A stretch of DNA of 40,502 bases from Bryobacterales bacterium. Its GTDB lineage: Bacteria; Acidobacteriota; Terriglobia; Bryobacterales; Bryobacteraceae. The stretch is taken from the NCBI GenBank assembly GCA_016789755.1, contig JAEUQG010000277.1, positions 1 through 40,502 of the forward strand, read 5' to 3'. Below are positions 19,669-29,816 of the stretch, piece after piece. The position numbers and the translations under genes were made by a program. The number at the start of each line of letters is the position of its first letter. Position 1 is the first letter of the stretch. Below the pieces are notes generated by a model. The model did not search any database. It saw only the letters and a program-made list of their open reading frames with translations, and was not told where the DNA came from.

Positions 19669-20650
19669 CGCGCGTGAGCTTCGCCGGTCCCGGATCCACC
19701 CGCAGCGGATTTCGCAATGCCCGCCCATAGGACGGATAACTCACCTCCATGATGTCGCCTTCTTCCAGCCGGACCTGATCGCCAAAGCTGAACGCGCTGG
19801 CGCCGAAGAAATGGATGTGTACGTCGCCGGGGCGGCGGTGCAGTGGGAACTTGAAATGGTGGTGTTCCAGATTCTCCAGCGTATGGCACATGTTCGATTC
19901 GCCGCTACGGATTTCTTTTTCCCACAGCACATCGCCCCTGCGGCGCACGCGCGCATGCCCCCGCACGATGTAGAAATCCGGATCCAGCATCAACTCCGGC
20001 CCAAGAGAACATTCCCGCAGCTTCGAACTGGCCAGATAGAGATAGTTGCGTTTCTCAAATACGTGATCGGAAAATTCGTTGCCCTGGGCCATGCCCACCC
20101 GCCATGGAGTGCCGTCGTTGCCGATCAGATACACTCCCGCGATTTCCGCTTCTTCTCCCCCATCCTCGGCGAACGCCGGCACGGTAATCGCCTCATTGTG
20201 AGCCTTCACAATCGAGCCGTTGCCTTTGTAAAACCACTCCGGCGAAACGCCGATCTCGCCGGCGGCGGGACGCCCCCCCTCGAGACCCCATTGATACATC
20301 CGCATGCTGTCGGTCAGTTGCGCTTTCTCGGCATGCATTGCATTCCGGTTGTCGACGCTCGCTTTATGCGTCAACCCGGTGCCCGTTACAAAGCATCGCG
20401 CGGCTTCGGTGGGGTGGTCGAAGGCCGGCAGCAGCTTCCAGTCGCTACGGCCCTCGTACACCTCGTCATACAGAACCGTGCCCGATGCCGTCACATCCCG
20501 CACCAGTTCGAACAGCCGGACTCCCTTGGCAATGGCTTGCATCGCCAGATCGTAGATGCTTCGCGCCGACGGAATCATCAGCAACTGATTCCCCGCCACC
20601 ATCGCCACGCACCGCGCATCGTTTCTTTGTATTTGAACGAGACCTGTCAT
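19655..20650 (-). CDS. AraD1/GguC-type fumarylacetoacetate hydrolase-family protein
   Basis: The 331-residue protein matches, from memory, the AraD1 (GguC) branch of the FAH fold. Recognisable segments are RSIYDLAMQAI, CFVTGTGLTHKAS, GLEGGRPAAGEIGVSPEWFY, DGGEEAEIAGVYLIG, GNEFSDHVFEKRNYLYLASS and the HHHFKFPLHRRPGDVH...HFFGASAFSFG stretch near the end. Acidic residues in the EE-x-E and NEFSD segments probably bind a divalent metal. Relatives act on 2-keto-3-deoxy sugar acids in L-arabinose-type degradation, usually in sugar-acid operons, but here the gene stands alone. ATG 20650 is preferred over the TTG 12 bases upstream. It diverges from the amine oxidase gene and overlaps the Nudix gene tail to tail by 14 bases. 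Confidence 0.85.
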   Translation of the reverse strand: MTGLVQIQRNDARCVAMVAGNQLLMIPSARSIYDLAMQAIAKGVRLFELVRDVTASGTVLYDEVYEGRSDWKLLPAFDHPTEAARCFVTGTGLTHKASVDNRNAMHAEKAQLTDSMRMYQWGLEGGRPAAGEIGVSPEWFYKGNGSIVKAHNEAITVPAFAEDGGEEAEIAGVYLIGNDGTPWRVGMAQGNEFSDHVFEKRNYLYLASSKLRECSLGPELMLDPDFYIVRGHARVRRRGDVLWEKEIRSGESNMCHTLENLEHHHFKFPLHRRPGDVHIHFFGASAFSFGDQVRLEEGDIMEVSYPSYGRALRNPLRVDPGPAKLTRVNPL

Positions 20651-20751
20651 AACGAACCGCAATCATACCACGCAATTGTTGGATCGTTCTGAGAGAATTC
20701 CCTCTCCAGTTACGCCTACTCCAAGTGAGCGGCAAAAACAAAGGAAAAATA

Positions 20752-22293
20752 ATGAACACTAGCTGGCGGGGAAACGGAATAGGACGCAGACAGATGCTGC
20801 GGCGCATGGGAGTTGCGGCGGGGGCGGCCGCCATACCCTCTAATGCTTTGGCCCAGTTGGGGGCGACGCCCAATACGGCCTCACAGAAGCATGTTCTCGT
20901 GATCGGCGGGGGTATGGCAGGACTGACGGCGGCCTACGAGCTGGAGAAGCTCGGCCACCGCGTCACCGTCATCGAAGCCGAAGCCAGTCACTTCGGAGGG
21001 CGTGTGCGCACGGCCCGCTTCGACGACAGAAACTACGGCGAACTGGGCGCGATGCGGATCCCCGCGGTGCACAACCTTACACGGCATTACGTCAAGGAGA
21101 TGGGGCTCTCGCTGCGGCCGTTTGTGCATTCGAACCCTGAGGCGTACTACTATGCCCGCGGCACGAAGCTCAAGATCAAGGATGAGTCGCAACTGAACGC
21201 GCTCTACTCCGGGCTACGTGGCAACGAGCGTACGATGTCTCCCTTCGATTTCTGGGATTCCACCGTGCTCAAGCGCCTCGGCCGGCTCACTGAGGCCGAA
21301 CTCGAAGATCTAAGCAGCACTGTTCTGCAAACCAAAGCGGTGCGCGATCTTGACCGGTATTCGCTCGAAGCGTTGCTGATCGAGGAAGGGTTGTCCCCCG
21401 ATGCCATCGAGATGCTCGGCGTCGCCTGGGCCTACGAAACTTCTCTGCAAACGGCGCTCTCGCTGCTCATGCGCGAGGAGCATGAGGAAGTCTGGGTGAG
21501 GGAGTTCGACGAAATCGTCGGAGGCATGGACCTCTTGCCGCGCACGCTCGCCTCCCGCCTGCGTACTCCCCCCATTACCGGCGCTCCCGTGATCCGTATC
21601 GAACAGGACGAGCGCACCGGAAAAGTTAGCGCTATTTTTCAAAAAAACGCCGAATATCAACGCATCGAAGGCGACATGATGGTCTGCACGCTGCCTCTCG
21701 GCGTAATGCAGCGGATCGACTTTGCTCCCGGGCTTTCCGCCGCGAAACTACGCGCGGTGCGCCAGGTGACTTACGATTCCTCCACCAAGGTGCTGGCGCA
21801 AACCCGGCGCCGTTTCTGGGAAACCGATGAAGGCATCTACGGCGGCGGCACCTATACCGATCTCATCTCCGGCATCACCTACTATCCTTCCGACAACGCA
21901 CGGGCGAAAGATCCCCGCGTCTCGCAAGGCCCCGGGGTGTTCCTTGCCTCTTACACCTGGGGCATGCCCGCGCGCCGTCTGGCCGCCCTTCAGCCCAATG
22001 AGCGCCATCGCGTGACGTTTCAGAATCTGGCGAAAATTCACCCGCAAATGGCCGGCCCCACCATGGTCGATAAGGCCACCAGTTGGAGTTGGGACCTGCA
22101 CCCCTACAGTTGCGGCGCCTTCTCATGGCCGTCGCCCGGACAGCACCAGTCCCTGTATGAGCATCTCATCCGCCCCGAAGGCCGCATCTTCTTTGCGGGT
22201 GAGCATGCATCGCTCACCACTACCTGGATTCAGGGCGCGATTGAGTCTGCTCTCCGCGCCGTTCAGCAGATCATGCAGCAGTTCCCGGCGTAG
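20752..22293 (+). CDS. Tat-exported flavin monoamine oxidase / L-amino-acid oxidase-like protein
   Basis: The 513-residue flavoenzyme has a Tat-type leader (GRRQMLRRMGVAAGAAAIPS, ending ALAQ). The FAD motif VLVIGGGMAGLTAAYELE starts near residue 46, EAEASHFGGRVRT follows it, and the C-terminal FAD closure FFAGEHASLTTTWIQGAIES lies near 480. These are the hallmarks of the monoamine oxidase family, which oxidises primary or secondary amines or L-amino acids with release of hydrogen peroxide. Export suggests it acts on extracytoplasmic amines. ATG 20752 has AAGGA seven bases upstream; the frame could begin at GTG 20725, but that would place extra charged residues before the Tat motif. Its last 23 bases overlap the convergent PDZ-like gene. 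Confidence 0.88.
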   Translation: MNTSWRGNGIGRRQMLRRMGVAAGAAAIPSNALAQLGATPNTASQKHVLVIGGGMAGLTAAYELEKLGHRVTVIEAEASHFGGRVRTARFDDRNYGELGAMRIPAVHNLTRHYVKEMGLSLRPFVHSNPEAYYYARGTKLKIKDESQLNALYSGLRGNERTMSPFDFWDSTVLKRLGRLTEAELEDLSSTVLQTKAVRDLDRYSLEALLIEEGLSPDAIEMLGVAWAYETSLQTALSLLMREEHEEVWVREFDEIVGGMDLLPRTLASRLRTPPITGAPVIRIEQDERTGKVSAIFQKNAEYQRIEGDMMVCTLPLGVMQRIDFAPGLSAAKLRAVRQVTYDSSTKVLAQTRRRFWETDEGIYGGGTYTDLISGITYYPSDNARAKDPRVSQGPGVFLASYTWGMPARRLAALQPNERHRVTFQNLAKIHPQMAGPTMVDKATSWSWDLHPYSCGAFSWPSPGQHQSLYEHLIRPEGRIFFAGEHASLTTTWIQGAIESALRAVQQIMQQFPA

Positions 22294-23695
22294 CGGTAAG
22301 TGTCGCCGCCCGCTCTCCAACCCGCAGGGCAAGCATGCGCAAAGCCTCCCTCTGACGGGAGTCGACGCCTTCCACCGAGGAAACTGCGAGGAAGCCGCGC
22401 TCGAACGGCTCCCAGTGCGATACAGCGCTGGCCGGCGCAACGCCATCCACTATCGGCGGCCACTGCTCCCCACCGGCGGCGGCAGCTTTCACTCGCAGTT
22501 CACCCTCCTCAGGCCCGTACAAAGCCAGCATGCGCAATCCGATCTCTACTTCCGCCGTTCGCCGGGTCTGCTCAAACAAGTCCCCCCAACTGGTAGCGGG
22601 TTGCAAAGGACGCACCTCGATCGGCGCATCATCGGGTTGCGAACCCGCCTTCGCCACGGCCAGCGGAAACCCGAGCGACGTTGCATAACAGACCCACACC
22701 ACAGGCTCCAGGCGAAGAACGTCTTCCAAATTCATCAACATCGGCAAGAAAATCAGCAGTAAGCCCAGGCTGAGTTGCAGGCTCCATGTGCCGCGCCGTA
22801 ACGCTTCTGCGATGCTCCGCTCGCCATGCGTCAAATCCGGAGGCTTCATCGTGGACCAACGGATGGCCGCCGTTACGCCCGCGACCATGACCAGCAGGAA
22901 CACCATGCCCGGCTCAAACAGCGGCGAGAGGAACGTGAACGGTGAGAGCAGCGCATACGATGTTTTCGCTCCCCATTGCACCGCGACATTAGCGCCGGCC
23001 CATACGGCGCCTCCGCGCCATAGCCATCGTCCCCACCCGTCCTTGCGCTGCTTCGGCCACAATATGGCCGCCGCAAACAAGGCCACCGGCGCCGCTGCTG
23101 TGACCGCAGCATCGTAGACCAGCATGAGGGACCGCACCGGCTCTTGCCATGCATAAGGTGTGGTGATCTTCCAGGCGAAATGCCCCGCGCCCGCCAGCAA
23201 TAGCGCCGCGAGCCAAGCCCTGCGGCTCTCTCCGTTCACGGCTAGTACACCGGCTGCCAGCAGAACGCAGACCGCGGGCCAGACGATCCCACCGAACCAT
23301 GCCGTGGTGGCGAACATCTCCAGCCGCGCCGCGGGTTCGCGTGCACGAAAATCCGCTACCACGGCCTCCTCCCACGGTTCGCCGTCTTCCGGGTAGTGTT
23401 GGACCAGAACGCTTGCCGTCCCTCGGGATTCCGCGCCATCCAGCGCCTCTTCCAGATCGGCGCGGTTGGTGATCGGCCTGCCGTCGATTTCCAGCACACG
23501 GTCCGACCAGTACAGATTGTGTCCCGACGGATTCGGGGAAATAACAATGGGCTCGAACAGCTTAACAGCAAACGGCCGGCTCATCCCCACGCCGCGGTTC
23601 ATCTGCCGCTGGGCGGTACGGACCAGAACTGGGGTCTCCACTGCCAGCAGTGCCAGGGCCGCAACCCAACTCAATTGCTTATTCGATATCGGCAT
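22271..23695 (-). CDS. PDZ-like polytopic membrane protein of unknown function
   Basis: The 474-residue protein has an N-terminal membrane segment (SWVAALALLAVETPVL). A PDZ-like ligand-binding unit follows (YWSDRVLEIDGRPITNRADL, about 65-120), then roughly six to eight hydrophobic segments (about 140-370) and a cytoplasmic C-terminal domain of about 100 residues (from VRPLQPATSWGDLFEQTRR) that I do not recognise. No catalytic motif is evident, so it may be a sensor or scaffold. ATG 23695 lies inside the end of the TPR gene (17-base overlap), so it is the last gene of a three-gene minus-strand operon. The longer frame to 23782 would run deeper into the TPR gene. Confidence 0.75.
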   Translation of the reverse strand: MPISNKQLSWVAALALLAVETPVLVRTAQRQMNRGVGMSRPFAVKLFEPIVISPNPSGHNLYWSDRVLEIDGRPITNRADLEEALDGAESRGTASVLVQHYPEDGEPWEEAVVADFRAREPAARLEMFATTAWFGGIVWPAVCVLLAAGVLAVNGESRRAWLAALLLAGAGHFAWKITTPYAWQEPVRSLMLVYDAAVTAAAPVALFAAAILWPKQRKDGWGRWLWRGGAVWAGANVAVQWGAKTSYALLSPFTFLSPLFEPGMVFLLVMVAGVTAAIRWSTMKPPDLTHGERSIAEALRRGTWSLQLSLGLLLIFLPMLMNLEDVLRLEPVVWVCYATSLGFPLAVAKAGSQPDDAPIEVRPLQPATSWGDLFEQTRRTAEVEIGLRMLALYGPEEGELRVKAAAAGGEQWPPIVDGVAPASAVSHWEPFERGFLAVSSVEGVDSRQREALRMLALRVGERAATLTATPGTAA

Positions 23696-24938
23696 AGCAC
23701 TCCCGGATGAATTGAGCCCGCTCCCGTATCTCTTCAGCCTCTGCCGTCCGGCCTTGCCGCTCCACCGTCGAAGCCAGTGCACTTAGAATCGGCGCCTGGT
23801 CGGGATGGTTCGGGATACGTCGCGTATCCACGCGGTCCAATGTCTGTCTTAAGGCAGTCTCCGCATTCTCCAGATCGCCGGCGGCGAGCGCCGCTACGCC
23901 CCGCAGGTGCCACAGTTCGCGCTGCTCGCCGCGACTCATGGAACGCTCGAAGGGTTCGGCTTCCGCTAGAGCCTTTCGCGCCGCCTCCGCATTGCCCGAA
24001 AGCGCAAGGCTCTGCCCCAGCATCACCAACGCGTACGCCAGCCGCTCATCGCCTGGCGGCAGATAGCGCCGCTGGATTTCCACCGCTTCCCGATGTGCCT
24101 CCGCGGCATCCCCGCCTCGCCCCAACTGATCGAGCGCGTAACCTCGCAGGGTTAGTAACTGAGAGCGGTCCATCCCTGTACAGCCCTCCTCGGTAAGTGC
24201 CTTTCCCAGTAGAAGCAGCGCCCGGTTGGGATGGAACGTATCGAGATAGACTGCGGCTTGGTTCGACCATAAGGCACGCCGGCCTCTTTCCACACGCACG
24301 GTTGGCATCGCTGCCTCAACCGCTCGCAAACTTTCCAGCATGCCCTTGTAGTCTCCGGCATGGCCGCGCATAGTCGCCTCGGTTTCATGGCGCAGTAACG
24401 CTGCCTTGTCGCCGCCTCGCTCCGCCCATTGCAGAGCGAGCCCTGCCGCCGCCTGTGCCTCTTCGGGCCGCTCCATACGGATCAGCGCATCGCAATGCAA
24501 CTTGTGGAGTGCGGCTAATCCCATCGCCTGCTGCGGCGTGTCTGCGCCATCCATTCCGGCACTCACGCTCTCCAGTACTTCACACACTTCCGCGGCACGG
24601 CGCATCGCCATCAGCGCCGAGCCAAGCATCACCGCCGATGCCAAAATCGCTTCCGTACGCTTGCTCGGCAGTTTCCTCGCCAGCCGGAGCGCCTCACGCG
24701 CCTCGCTTTCGCACACCATCCAGTACCCTTCGTGAAATGCGGTGACCGAAGCCACGTGATGGCGGCGAAACTCGCGATGAGGTTTGGTGTACGCATCCCA
24801 GGCAAACACGACCACCATCACCAGGAATGCGAGAAAACAACCGAGCCCGGGAGAAATCCAGTTTGGCGCGATGAAGACCGCAGCCACCAGCAGGACACCG
24901 GCGACGATGCCACCCCAGTGGTGCAATCGATTGCTCAT
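23679..24938 (-). CDS. Membrane-anchored TPR-repeat protein
   Basis: The 419-residue protein has two N-terminal membrane helices (about 9-25 and 32-48). Tandem helical repeats of TPR type then run to the end, with small-large residue patterns such as RGYALDQLGRGGDAAEAHREAV, ALVMLGQSLALSGNAEAARKAL and RGVAALAAGDLENAETALRQ. TPR proteins act as protein-binding scaffolds; the partner here is unknown but may be the PDZ-like protein encoded next, since the two genes overlap by 17 bases. The start lies 39 bases after the stop of the upstream propeller gene. There is only a GGGGGA immediately before the ATG, so coupling to the upstream gene is plausible. Confidence 0.82.
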   Translation of the reverse strand: MSNRLHHWGGIVAGVLLVAAVFIAPNWISPGLGCFLAFLVMVVVFAWDAYTKPHREFRRHHVASVTAFHEGYWMVCESEAREALRLARKLPSKRTEAILASAVMLGSALMAMRRAAEVCEVLESVSAGMDGADTPQQAMGLAALHKLHCDALIRMERPEEAQAAAGLALQWAERGGDKAALLRHETEATMRGHAGDYKGMLESLRAVEAAMPTVRVERGRRALWSNQAAVYLDTFHPNRALLLLGKALTEEGCTGMDRSQLLTLRGYALDQLGRGGDAAEAHREAVEIQRRYLPPGDERLAYALVMLGQSLALSGNAEAARKALAEAEPFERSMSRGEQRELWHLRGVAALAAGDLENAETALRQTLDRVDTRRIPNHPDQAPILSALASTVERQGRTAEAEEIRERAQFIRECYADIE

Positions 24939-24977
24939 TCCCCCGGATATTCGTCGGGGAAAGCTCGGAACTGTAGG

Positions 24978-26792
24978 CTAGGTTCCGGAAGCTAGCCGGT
25001 ACGCCACCATTTCCTCCCCATTCCGCACCAGCAGCACACTCCCCACCACCACCGGGTGATTCCAGGTCTTCTCCCGCATCGCCCGGAACTTCCCAATCTC
25101 CTGATACTCGCCGGGCGCCGCTCGCACTAGCGCCACTTCCCCTTCTTCGGACAGCACCAGCAGCAACTCCTGATCCTTCAACAGCAGCATCTGTCCGTTT
25201 CCGTATCGGCCACCCTTCCATTTGCGGGTGCCGTCTTTCAAGTCGATGCAGGCCAGAATGCTTCCGTCAAATCCATAGGCGTGCCCTTCGTGCACCACCA
25301 GGTCATTGAAATAGGGCTTCATACCGCGCGAAGTCCAAACCTCTTCCGCCTTCCAGCTTTCCCCTTCTTTCTTCAACGCCAGCCGCCGTGTGCCTGCGCC
25401 CCCCATTATGTCTCCGGTAGCCATCAGCAGGCTTCCATCGGCCAGTACCGCAGGTTGCAGGATTGCCGCGCCTTCCCATTGGTGGGTCCAGAGCACCTTG
25501 CCGTCTTTGGGGTCCAAGCCGGAGGCGCCCTTGCCGCTCAGGAATACCGCGTGTTTCTCGCCTCCCACGGTCAGCAAATGAGGCGAACTGTAGCTTCCGC
25601 CTCCCGTCTGAATCACCCATTGCTTCTCGCCATCTTTGATTCGATAGCCCGCCACGCGTCCCGATAGCGCCACCAGGACCATGTCATCCACCACTATTGG
25701 CGAACTGGTGAAGCCCCACTCGGGCAGCTTGGCCTCGGTGTCGGCGGCAGCGTTGCGTGTCCAATGCAATGCTCCGCTCGATGCGTCCAGAGCGTTCAGA
25801 ATGCCTGTTGCACCCAGCGCGTATACGCGCCCTGCATGCAACGTCGGGGTGCCGCGCGGCCCCGCCCCACCGTTCGACTCGTAAAACCGCGCCGCATCGC
25901 GATGCGTCCACACCGGTTCACCGTTGGATAGGTTGTAGCATGCCACTATCTCCTGCTCGCCCCGCTGCTCTTGTGTGTAGAGCCGCCCACCGGCGGCCGC
26001 GAACGAGGACCAACCGGGACCGACCGGCTTACGCCACATCTCAACCGGCGGCGCCGAAGACCAATCCGTCTTTATCTTCAGGCCCGGCACCACACCGTCG
26101 CGATTCGGCCCACGAAATCCCGGCCATTCCGGCGCGGGGTCTTCGGCAACCCGTGCAGGTTCCGCGGCAACCGGCGCAGGCGCCGGCAGGCTCGACGCTT
26201 TCCCCGGTTCCACCGCGGGCTCCAGCCGGGCAGGCGCCGGAACTGCCGGCGCGGGCGGAGTCGAGGCCAGCAGTTGATCTTCTTTCGTCGGCGCCCAGCG
26301 TCCTTTCAACTGCAGTATGCCCTCGCCCGTGATGCCGTCGGTGCGCAACGCGCCGATTGCTGCGCAGGCCAGCACCACAAGAGCCGGCAGCGCCAGCCGC
26401 CGAGTGCCCGGTCCCATCAGGCGGAACGCCGCGGCCCATGCCACCAGTGCCAGCGCCGCCATCGGAATCGCCAGGATGAAATACATCCGATGCATCATTC
26501 CGCCGGTGATGGAAGGGTGCATCAGCCCCGGCACGCTGGGAGGCAGGGCGATAGCCGCAACTGCCGTTGCCAGCCCGCTCCACCGCTCCAGGTGGGGAAC
26601 ACGGCTGAACAGGCTCCACCACAGGAACACCAGCAAGCCGCTGCCTGCCGCCGCCAGAATCCCAAGGATGCTGCGCTCCGGCGATAACGCCCACAAGGCA
26701 AGCACTGCTCCCCATCCCAAAGCCATGGCGGCAACCCCCGGCCAAAGCCGGATCGGCCGCCGGAAACCTCCGGCATTTTCCGTGTGTTGCAT
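24978..26792 (-). CDS. Membrane-anchored PQQ-like (BamB-type) beta-propeller protein
   Basis: The 604-residue protein has about five N-terminal membrane helices (to about residue 145), a Pro/Ala-rich linker (about 168-218) and an extracytoplasmic eight-bladed propeller of PQQ-repeat type. WPGFRGPNRDGVVPGL at the start of the propeller is characteristic of BamB-like proteins in Planctomycetota and Acidobacteriota. Later blades show patterns such as ACYNLSNGEPVWTH, LNALDASSGALHWTR and SGLDPKDGKVLWTHQW. It may bind ligands or partners rather than catalyse; no PQQ-dehydrogenase metal site is obvious. It is the first gene of the minus-strand operon with the TPR and PDZ-like proteins and diverges from the DUF1080 gene. 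No Shine-Dalgarno is clear before its ATG. Confidence 0.85.
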   Translation of the reverse strand: MQHTENAGGFRRPIRLWPGVAAMALGWGAVLALWALSPERSILGILAAAGSGLLVFLWWSLFSRVPHLERWSGLATAVAAIALPPSVPGLMHPSITGGMMHRMYFILAIPMAALALVAWAAAFRLMGPGTRRLALPALVVLACAAIGALRTDGITGEGILQLKGRWAPTKEDQLLASTPPAPAVPAPARLEPAVEPGKASSLPAPAPVAAEPARVAEDPAPEWPGFRGPNRDGVVPGLKIKTDWSSAPPVEMWRKPVGPGWSSFAAAGGRLYTQEQRGEQEIVACYNLSNGEPVWTHRDAARFYESNGGAGPRGTPTLHAGRVYALGATGILNALDASSGALHWTRNAAADTEAKLPEWGFTSSPIVVDDMVLVALSGRVAGYRIKDGEKQWVIQTGGGSYSSPHLLTVGGEKHAVFLSGKGASGLDPKDGKVLWTHQWEGAAILQPAVLADGSLLMATGDIMGGAGTRRLALKKEGESWKAEEVWTSRGMKPYFNDLVVHEGHAYGFDGSILACIDLKDGTRKWKGGRYGNGQMLLLKDQELLLVLSEEGEVALVRAAPGEYQEIGKFRAMREKTWNHPVVVGSVLLVRNGEEMVAYRLASGT

Positions 26793-26860
26793 CGTGTAGG
26801 ATTACGAACCCGCGGCAAGGAGTGTTCCAAGTTTCCGCGCAATCGCTTCATAATGGAGCC

Positions 26861-27475
26861 ATGAGCCACTTCGCGGCGCTGGCGTTCTTTACCCTGCTGT
26901 CCATTCCTTCCTTCGCCCAGCAGTGGACCCCGCTCTTTGACGGCAAGTCGCTCCAGGGTTGGACTGTGACTCCGTTCAAGGGACGCGGCCAAGTCGCCGC
27001 CAAGGACGGTGCGCTGACCATAGGCGTTGGCAAAGGGCGCCTCACCGGCATCACCTGGGCGGGCGAGTTCCCCAAAACGAACTACGAAATCCGCTTCGAG
27101 GCAGCCCGTGTGGAAGGTGGGGACTTCTTCGCCGGTATCACTTTTCCGGTTGCCGATTCTTTCTGCTCCTGGATCAACGGCGGATGGGGCGGTACTGTCG
27201 TCGGTCTATCCAGCCTGGACGGCGACGACGCTTCGGAAAACGACACCTCGACGATCTATGAGTTTCAGACTGGCCGCTGGTATGCCTTCCTCCTCCAGGT
27301 CACTCCCGAACGGATTCGCGGTTGGATTGACGGCAAGTTGATCGTCGATGCCGATATCAAGGGCAGGGAAGTCGGCCTGCGCCCCGGAGAAATCGATCTG
27401 AATACGCCTTTGGGTTTTGCCACTTACGCCACCGCCGGCGCCCTGCGCAAGATCGAATACCGGCGCATTCCTTAG
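26861..27475 (+). CDS. Secreted DUF1080 (3-keto-disaccharide hydrolase-like) protein
   Basis: The 204-residue protein has a clear signal peptide (MSHFAALAFFTLLSIPSFAQ) followed by the DUF1080 opening WTPLFDGKSLQGWTV, a concanavalin-like jelly roll (YEIRFEAARVEGGDFFAG, IDGKLIVDADI) and an ending FATYATAGALRKIEYRRI. The family is named for hydrolysis of 3-keto-glycosides, though many members are only presumed to bind sugars. ATG 26861 is chosen because the signal peptide begins there; the GTG frame to 26822 adds unlike residues. The next gene is a Gfo/Idh/MocA oxidoreductase, a pairing common in these bacteria and consistent with sugar oxidation followed by cleavage. Confidence 0.85.
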   Translation: MSHFAALAFFTLLSIPSFAQQWTPLFDGKSLQGWTVTPFKGRGQVAAKDGALTIGVGKGRLTGITWAGEFPKTNYEIRFEAARVEGGDFFAGITFPVADSFCSWINGGWGGTVVGLSSLDGDDASENDTSTIYEFQTGRWYAFLLQVTPERIRGWIDGKLIVDADIKGREVGLRPGEIDLNTPLGFATYATAGALRKIEYRRIP

Positions 27476-27509
27476 TGAGTGCCACTGTTCCCCCCTCAGC
27501 CCCTACGGT

Positions 27510-27515
27510 TATAAT
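27510..27515 (+). promoter_or_regulatory. Candidate -10 box (TATAAT) for the Gfo/Idh/MocA gene
   Basis: GGTTATAATGCATC lies 43 bases before the start codon of the oxidoreductase. The -35 region is not convincing. The same TATAATG core occurs before two other genes in the window. Confidence 0.4.
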
Positions 27516-27557
27516 GCATCACAGGAAGCGGCTACGATTGCCGCTCGAAGGAGACCA

Positions 27558-28856
<1,299 letters not shown>

Positions 28857-28883
28857 TTGTTGCTGAGGTTACTGTTCTTCACC

Positions 28884-28915
28884 GGCCCGGCGGGCGCGTG
28901 CTCTCCGGGCCTTTT
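28884..28915 (+). terminator. Rho-independent terminator after the Gfo/Idh/MocA gene
   Basis: GGCCCGG pairs with CCGGGCC across a 14-base loop and is followed by TTTT. It sits 27 bases after the stop codon in an 81-base gap before the convergent membrane protein gene. Confidence 0.8.
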
Positions 28916-28937
28916 CCATTTGTTCCCGAGATTCAGC

Positions 28938-29504
28938 TTAACGGCTCTCCGCCGCTTCCCCGATTCCACCCGTTGTCCGCCTCCGCACCTCCCGCCGGAT
29001 CAGCATCTTTCCGCACAAAACCAATAGCAAGAGCAGCTTCACGACCTCCGCGGCCGAGAAGTATTTATGAAAAGTCCAGAACCGGCTCCGCACCGGAGAC
29101 TCGCCCGCGGGGGCGAAATCCAGCAACCGCCCCAGGTAGGTAACTTCCGGGAACAAAAGCAATCGCTCCAGGGCCACGATGGCCAGTAGCGTTCCGGCCA
29201 GCCCCAGGGCAACCTTATTTCCATTTGTTGCGAATAAAAGGTTCAGCAAAAGAATCACTCCCAGCCACATCTGGGCGATTCCGTACCAATCGAAAAAATA
29301 CCGGTTCAGTTCCGATACCTGGTAGCGCAGCAACTGGCGCGGCAGCCCGGGCGGCATCTTCTGAAAAGCGGACGTAGCCTCTTTCACCGAAGATTCCAAA
29401 AGCCTGTCCACGCCCCGGAAGTTCTCGGTGGCGACGAATAGCATCGCCAGCGTCAGGCCTAGCCAGACGCCCGCAATCAACATGGTGAGTCGGCGTACAT
29501 GCAT
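28938..29504 (-). CDS. Small membrane protein, DUF4149-like layout, function unknown
   Basis: The 188-residue protein has about four hydrophobic segments: near residues 7-24, 78-92, 98-115 and 148-167. Between the first and second lies a soluble stretch (VDRLLESSVKEATSAFQKM) and before the last is FWTFHKYFSAAEVVKL, a pattern I associate loosely with DUF4149-type proteins. No catalytic motif is visible. It ends near the convergent Gfo/Idh/MocA terminator, and its start faces the AT-rich spacer before the CHAT gene. It is not clearly linked to a neighbour. Confidence 0.7.
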   Translation of the reverse strand: MHVRRLTMLIAGVWLGLTLAMLFVATENFRGVDRLLESSVKEATSAFQKMPPGLPRQLLRYQVSELNRYFFDWYGIAQMWLGVILLLNLLFATNGNKVALGLAGTLLAIVALERLLLFPEVTYLGRLLDFAPAGESPVRSRFWTFHKYFSAAEVVKLLLLLVLCGKMLIRREVRRRTTGGIGEAAESR

Positions 29505-29714
29505 GGTTATGTCGCAAATTGAACAGTCTACCTCATTTCCCGCCTCCCGGCTGGGTGCCGCATGCCTCCCGCCGCTATTCGGTCACACTCCGCGGTAAAA
29601 AAATAAGTCTATTGTTTTCATTATTCGTTAGATTTGATCGAGGCTGTTTTAGATATACAGAAAAATAACATGAATTCAGAGTCCAGCCGCGCGCTGGAAG
29701 AAAGGAGTCATGTT

Positions 29715-29774
29715 ATGCCGGATTTTCCTCCCAATTGGCCCCCGACCGAGCCGGATCCCCCGTTCGGTTTCTAG
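29715..29774 (+). CDS. Candidate 19-residue proline-rich mini-ORF upstream of the CHAT gene
   Basis: The peptide is MPDFPPNWPPTEPDPPFGF, with seven prolines. AAGGAG at 29702-29707 is seven bases before the ATG, the best Shine-Dalgarno in the spacer. The same frame extends to an ATG at 29670, giving 34 residues, but that start has no Shine-Dalgarno. It lies between an AT-rich, promoter-like stretch and a strong hairpin at 29790-29816, so it could be a leader peptide, a signalling peptide or a CHAT substrate. No homolog is known to me; the Shine-Dalgarno and stop could be coincidence. Confidence 0.35.
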   Translation: MPDFPPNWPPTEPDPPFGF

Positions 29775-29789
29775 TTCCGTGATTTGCAG

Positions 29790-29816
29790 CCCCGTCCCGC
29801 CCAATGCGGGACGGGG
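29790..29816. repeat. Perfect 11-bp GC-rich hairpin in the CHAT leader
   Basis: CCCCGTCCCGC and GCGGGACGGGG flank a five-base loop. It begins 15 bases after the mini-ORF stop and lies about 110 bases before the apparent CHAT start. No T-run follows on the + strand, so it is more likely an attenuator, RNA stabiliser or protein-binding site than a simple terminator. Confidence 0.6.
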
